Of a stretch of 64,000 nt of DNA, positions 62,239 to 64,000 are shown one piece after another. Location of the stretch: positions 62,001-126,000 of the forward strand of contig CAJNOI010000005.1 of assembly GCA_905250115.1 (NCBI GenBank), read 5' to 3'. The stretch's first letter is position 1, and every line of letters starts with the position of its first letter. The notes beneath the pieces were generated by a model. It did no database searches, had not been told where the DNA came from, and saw only the letters and a list, made by a program, of their open reading frames with translations. The DNA comes from Adineta steineri (taxonomy: Eukaryota; Rotifera; Eurotatoria; Adinetida; Adinetidae). Both the position numbers and the translations under genes were made by a program.

Positions 62239-62993
62239 GATATATAATTTAAGTGCAATATTACAACGCAGTTTTTAGTCATGTAGCATTTTAATGAATT
62301 GATTGTATTTAAAACTATTTAAAGTAATTATGTGATTGTTCTCTTTAAGTGACAAGAAATTAGTAAACTAGAATACGTCTGTTAACGTGAATAGATAAAT
62401 GGTATTTAATTTTTAAGTGTTTATCAAACTAATTCTATCATCATTTTTTTTCGATAATACAATTATTTTGAGCGATTTGATTTCGGTTGTCTATTTGATG
62501 AAATAATGTTCATAGTACATCAAGCATAATTTTATAGACAACCAATTGATTTTGTATCTAGACTTTTGTAATTTAGAATTAATATCAAACGATTATTGCA
62601 TACTCAAATAGATTTATGTCTATTTCTGATCTCTGTAGAATTGTTCAAGATTTCATAAATGACTAATACGTATTATGAAATCTTTTAACTTTATTTTGCT
62701 TAGTTAGAACTTTCATTAGTAATTTTACATAAATTTAATTTTTAAATACATATACAAATCTCTCTTTTCACATTTTACTATTATATATTTTATTAAAATA
62801 ATTCTATAATATACTATGTGAATTACTAACAATTTTCAAAACAAAAATGATTTGTTTTCATTTTAGTTAGTACTTGCTAAAAAATCAACAAGTTTATTTT
62901 TTTTCTATACATTCGTTAAAACGAAAAGTTAATAGAAAAACGTTATGAAATCGATTGTTAAAAATTATTCACAAAATTTAGAATTTTTCTGCA

Positions 62994-63760
62994 TTAGTAA
63001 TAATATTTTGTTCCATTATTCATTTGTTTTGTAAGATTAACTACATGAAAAGTTAAACAATCAGCAGGTAAAATAACTAAAATATCAGTTATTAAAAATT
63101 CTACACTCCATGCTATACAAGAAGAAAAATATATATATATATTTAGAGTTAAAATAATTATTTAATAACTTACGCCATAGTCGATATGGTATTGGTTTTT
63201 TTTCACCTTCCAGTCCAACAGCCTAACTCTTTTTATTTCCTCTATCTGTTATAATCACACCATGACTAATTGGATCAATTATTAATCGATTCATATTATC
63301 AACATTTTATTCATATAAATCAATACGACGAACAAGTTGACCTATTTAGAAATTCCATTTTTTTAATTCATAGAAAAATATTTTATTAACATTTTTGTCT
63401 TTTTTTAACAAAATATCTTCCTAGTTCACGTTCTTGTCTTTTTCCTAATGTATAACAAGATTGCATATCAACAGCTAAACTTCGTATTTCAACACCAGAT
63501 TCAAATGTTAGTTGTAATGGTAAATCATGATCAAATACTGATATTTTCGATTTATTATAACCTTTTTCTGAACCATAAAATATTAATTTTTCATCTGATG
63601 CTACACTTTGAGAATTAAGATCATGTTCAAGTTGTTTACGTATTAAATTACATAAATATAATTTACATTCAAGTGGTTTTGATGATCTTTGTTTATGTTC
63701 ACCAATGATAATTATACTATCATCATGATAATTATATAAATCTTTCATTTCATCATCTGA
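62994..63760 (-). pseudogene. Multi-exon pseudogene of unrecognised family
   Basis: Three blocks (63748-63391, 63341-63174, 63112-62994) connect through good short introns in consistent phase. They read as ordered protein, for example 'SIIIIGEHKQRSSK', 'RSLAVDMQSCYTLGKRQERE', 'QLVRRIDLYE', 'NRLIIDPISHGVIITDRGNK', 'VGLEGEKKPIPYRLW' and 'WSVEFLITDILVILPADCLT'. The middle block has two in-frame stop codons although the frame is otherwise preserved. A third stop precedes the first Met within an otherwise similar upstream frame. Preserved splice sites with few stops indicate recent decay of a host gene. Bdelloids often keep a working homoeologue elsewhere. I do not recognise the family. Confidence 0.5.
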
Positions 63761-63804
63761 TCATTGAATTCTCTAAATAAATAATATAAAACAAAACAAA
63801 AACT

Positions 63805-63851
63805 AGGGTGTGAATGTCCATCACTTATCCGCCAACACCCATACCCACACT
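63805..63851. repeat. Telomere-like palindrome, copy D
   Basis: AGGGTGTGAATGTCC (63805-63819) and CCAACACCCATACCCACACTC (63831-63851) form imperfect inverted arms. The order of blocks is the reverse complement of copy B at 13600, 50 kb away, which indicates a dispersed repeat family and not chance G-richness. Confidence 0.55.
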
Positions 63852-64000
63852 CAGTTTGAATTTTTTACTGATAATTCACAATAAAACTACTGATCGCTTT
63901 TACTAGTCATTTTGAATAAAAAACTAACCATTTAATTTGTACCCAAATTAAAGCTGTATTTGCTGTAGTTAATATACGTCATCAGGGCTCCGCATGGGAT

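Larger units (their letters stand above)
60688..62993. other. Gene-poor region
   Basis: About 2.3 kb AT-rich, without a supported gene. It holds an (A)AAGATAAAG-rich palindromic stretch (61440-61620) and a tRNA-like relic near 62189. The minus-strand frame at 61754-61957 has no family resemblance and is probably chance. Confidence 0.45.

Overview
The window looks like a chromosomal segment of a bdelloid rotifer, or a close relative. The DNA is strongly AT-rich. Almost every gene is cut by very short GT-AG introns, mostly 44 to 90 bp. Most coding regions are ordinary metazoan housekeeping genes, mixed with bdelloid-style families: NHL-repeat membrane proteins, divergent rhodopsin-type receptors, PAN-like secreted proteins and a bacterial-type condensation/acyltransferase gene. 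Short G-rich motifs match the TGTGGG repeat known from bdelloid telomeres. The organism call is an inference from these traits; no rRNA or mitochondrial marker is present.

Layout. 1-2062: 5' part of a STIL-type centriole duplication gene, running off the left edge. 2592-5379: CARM1 (PRMT4) with possible extra 3' exons. 5987-8618: NHL-repeat type II membrane protein, interrupted by an assembly gap. 9130-15148: a distinct island with less AT-rich genes, namely a spliced KDM4-type JmjN-JmjC protein that lacks one iron ligand and a zinc-knuckle, Gag-like ORF. Three telomere-like palindromes bracket these genes. 16-18 kb: an old tandem duplication of non-coding DNA. 18101: a PAN-like secreted protein cut by a gap. 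19315-20775: the condensation-domain-like acyltransferase. 21252-24550: a 5-HT2-like amine receptor. 27445-29786: a Tudor-domain protein. 30274-32858: PRC1/MAP65. 33901-34187: a small membrane protein.

35174-36412: a UBASH3-like histidine phosphatase with a gap in its first exon, followed by an inverted-repeat element. 37338-44838 is a dense housekeeping block: EAPP, ARPC2, a small cysteine-rich membrane protein, FAM174 and acetyl-CoA acetyltransferase. 45355: a spliced 52-residue secreted-peptide candidate. 46576-47280: a TTAA-flanked non-autonomous DNA transposon just upstream of an unrecognised gene. 48400-50580: an EF-hand protein, the AP-3 sigma subunit and a DUF4476-like protein. 51-61 kb is gene-poor and holds three more rhodopsin-type receptors plus a decayed mariner-like element. 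62994-63760: a multi-exon pseudogene. 63805: a fourth telomere-like palindrome.

The genes do not form one pathway. STIL, PRC1 and ARPC2 act in centriole duplication, spindle midzone and actin branching. CARM1 and the KDM4-like protein concern histone or arginine modification. The most unusual unit is the 9-15 kb island, which has the layout of a mobile or subtelomeric cassette carrying an altered chromatin gene. Exon joins were made by eye from GT-AG sites and reading frame; single-base errors at some boundaries are possible.
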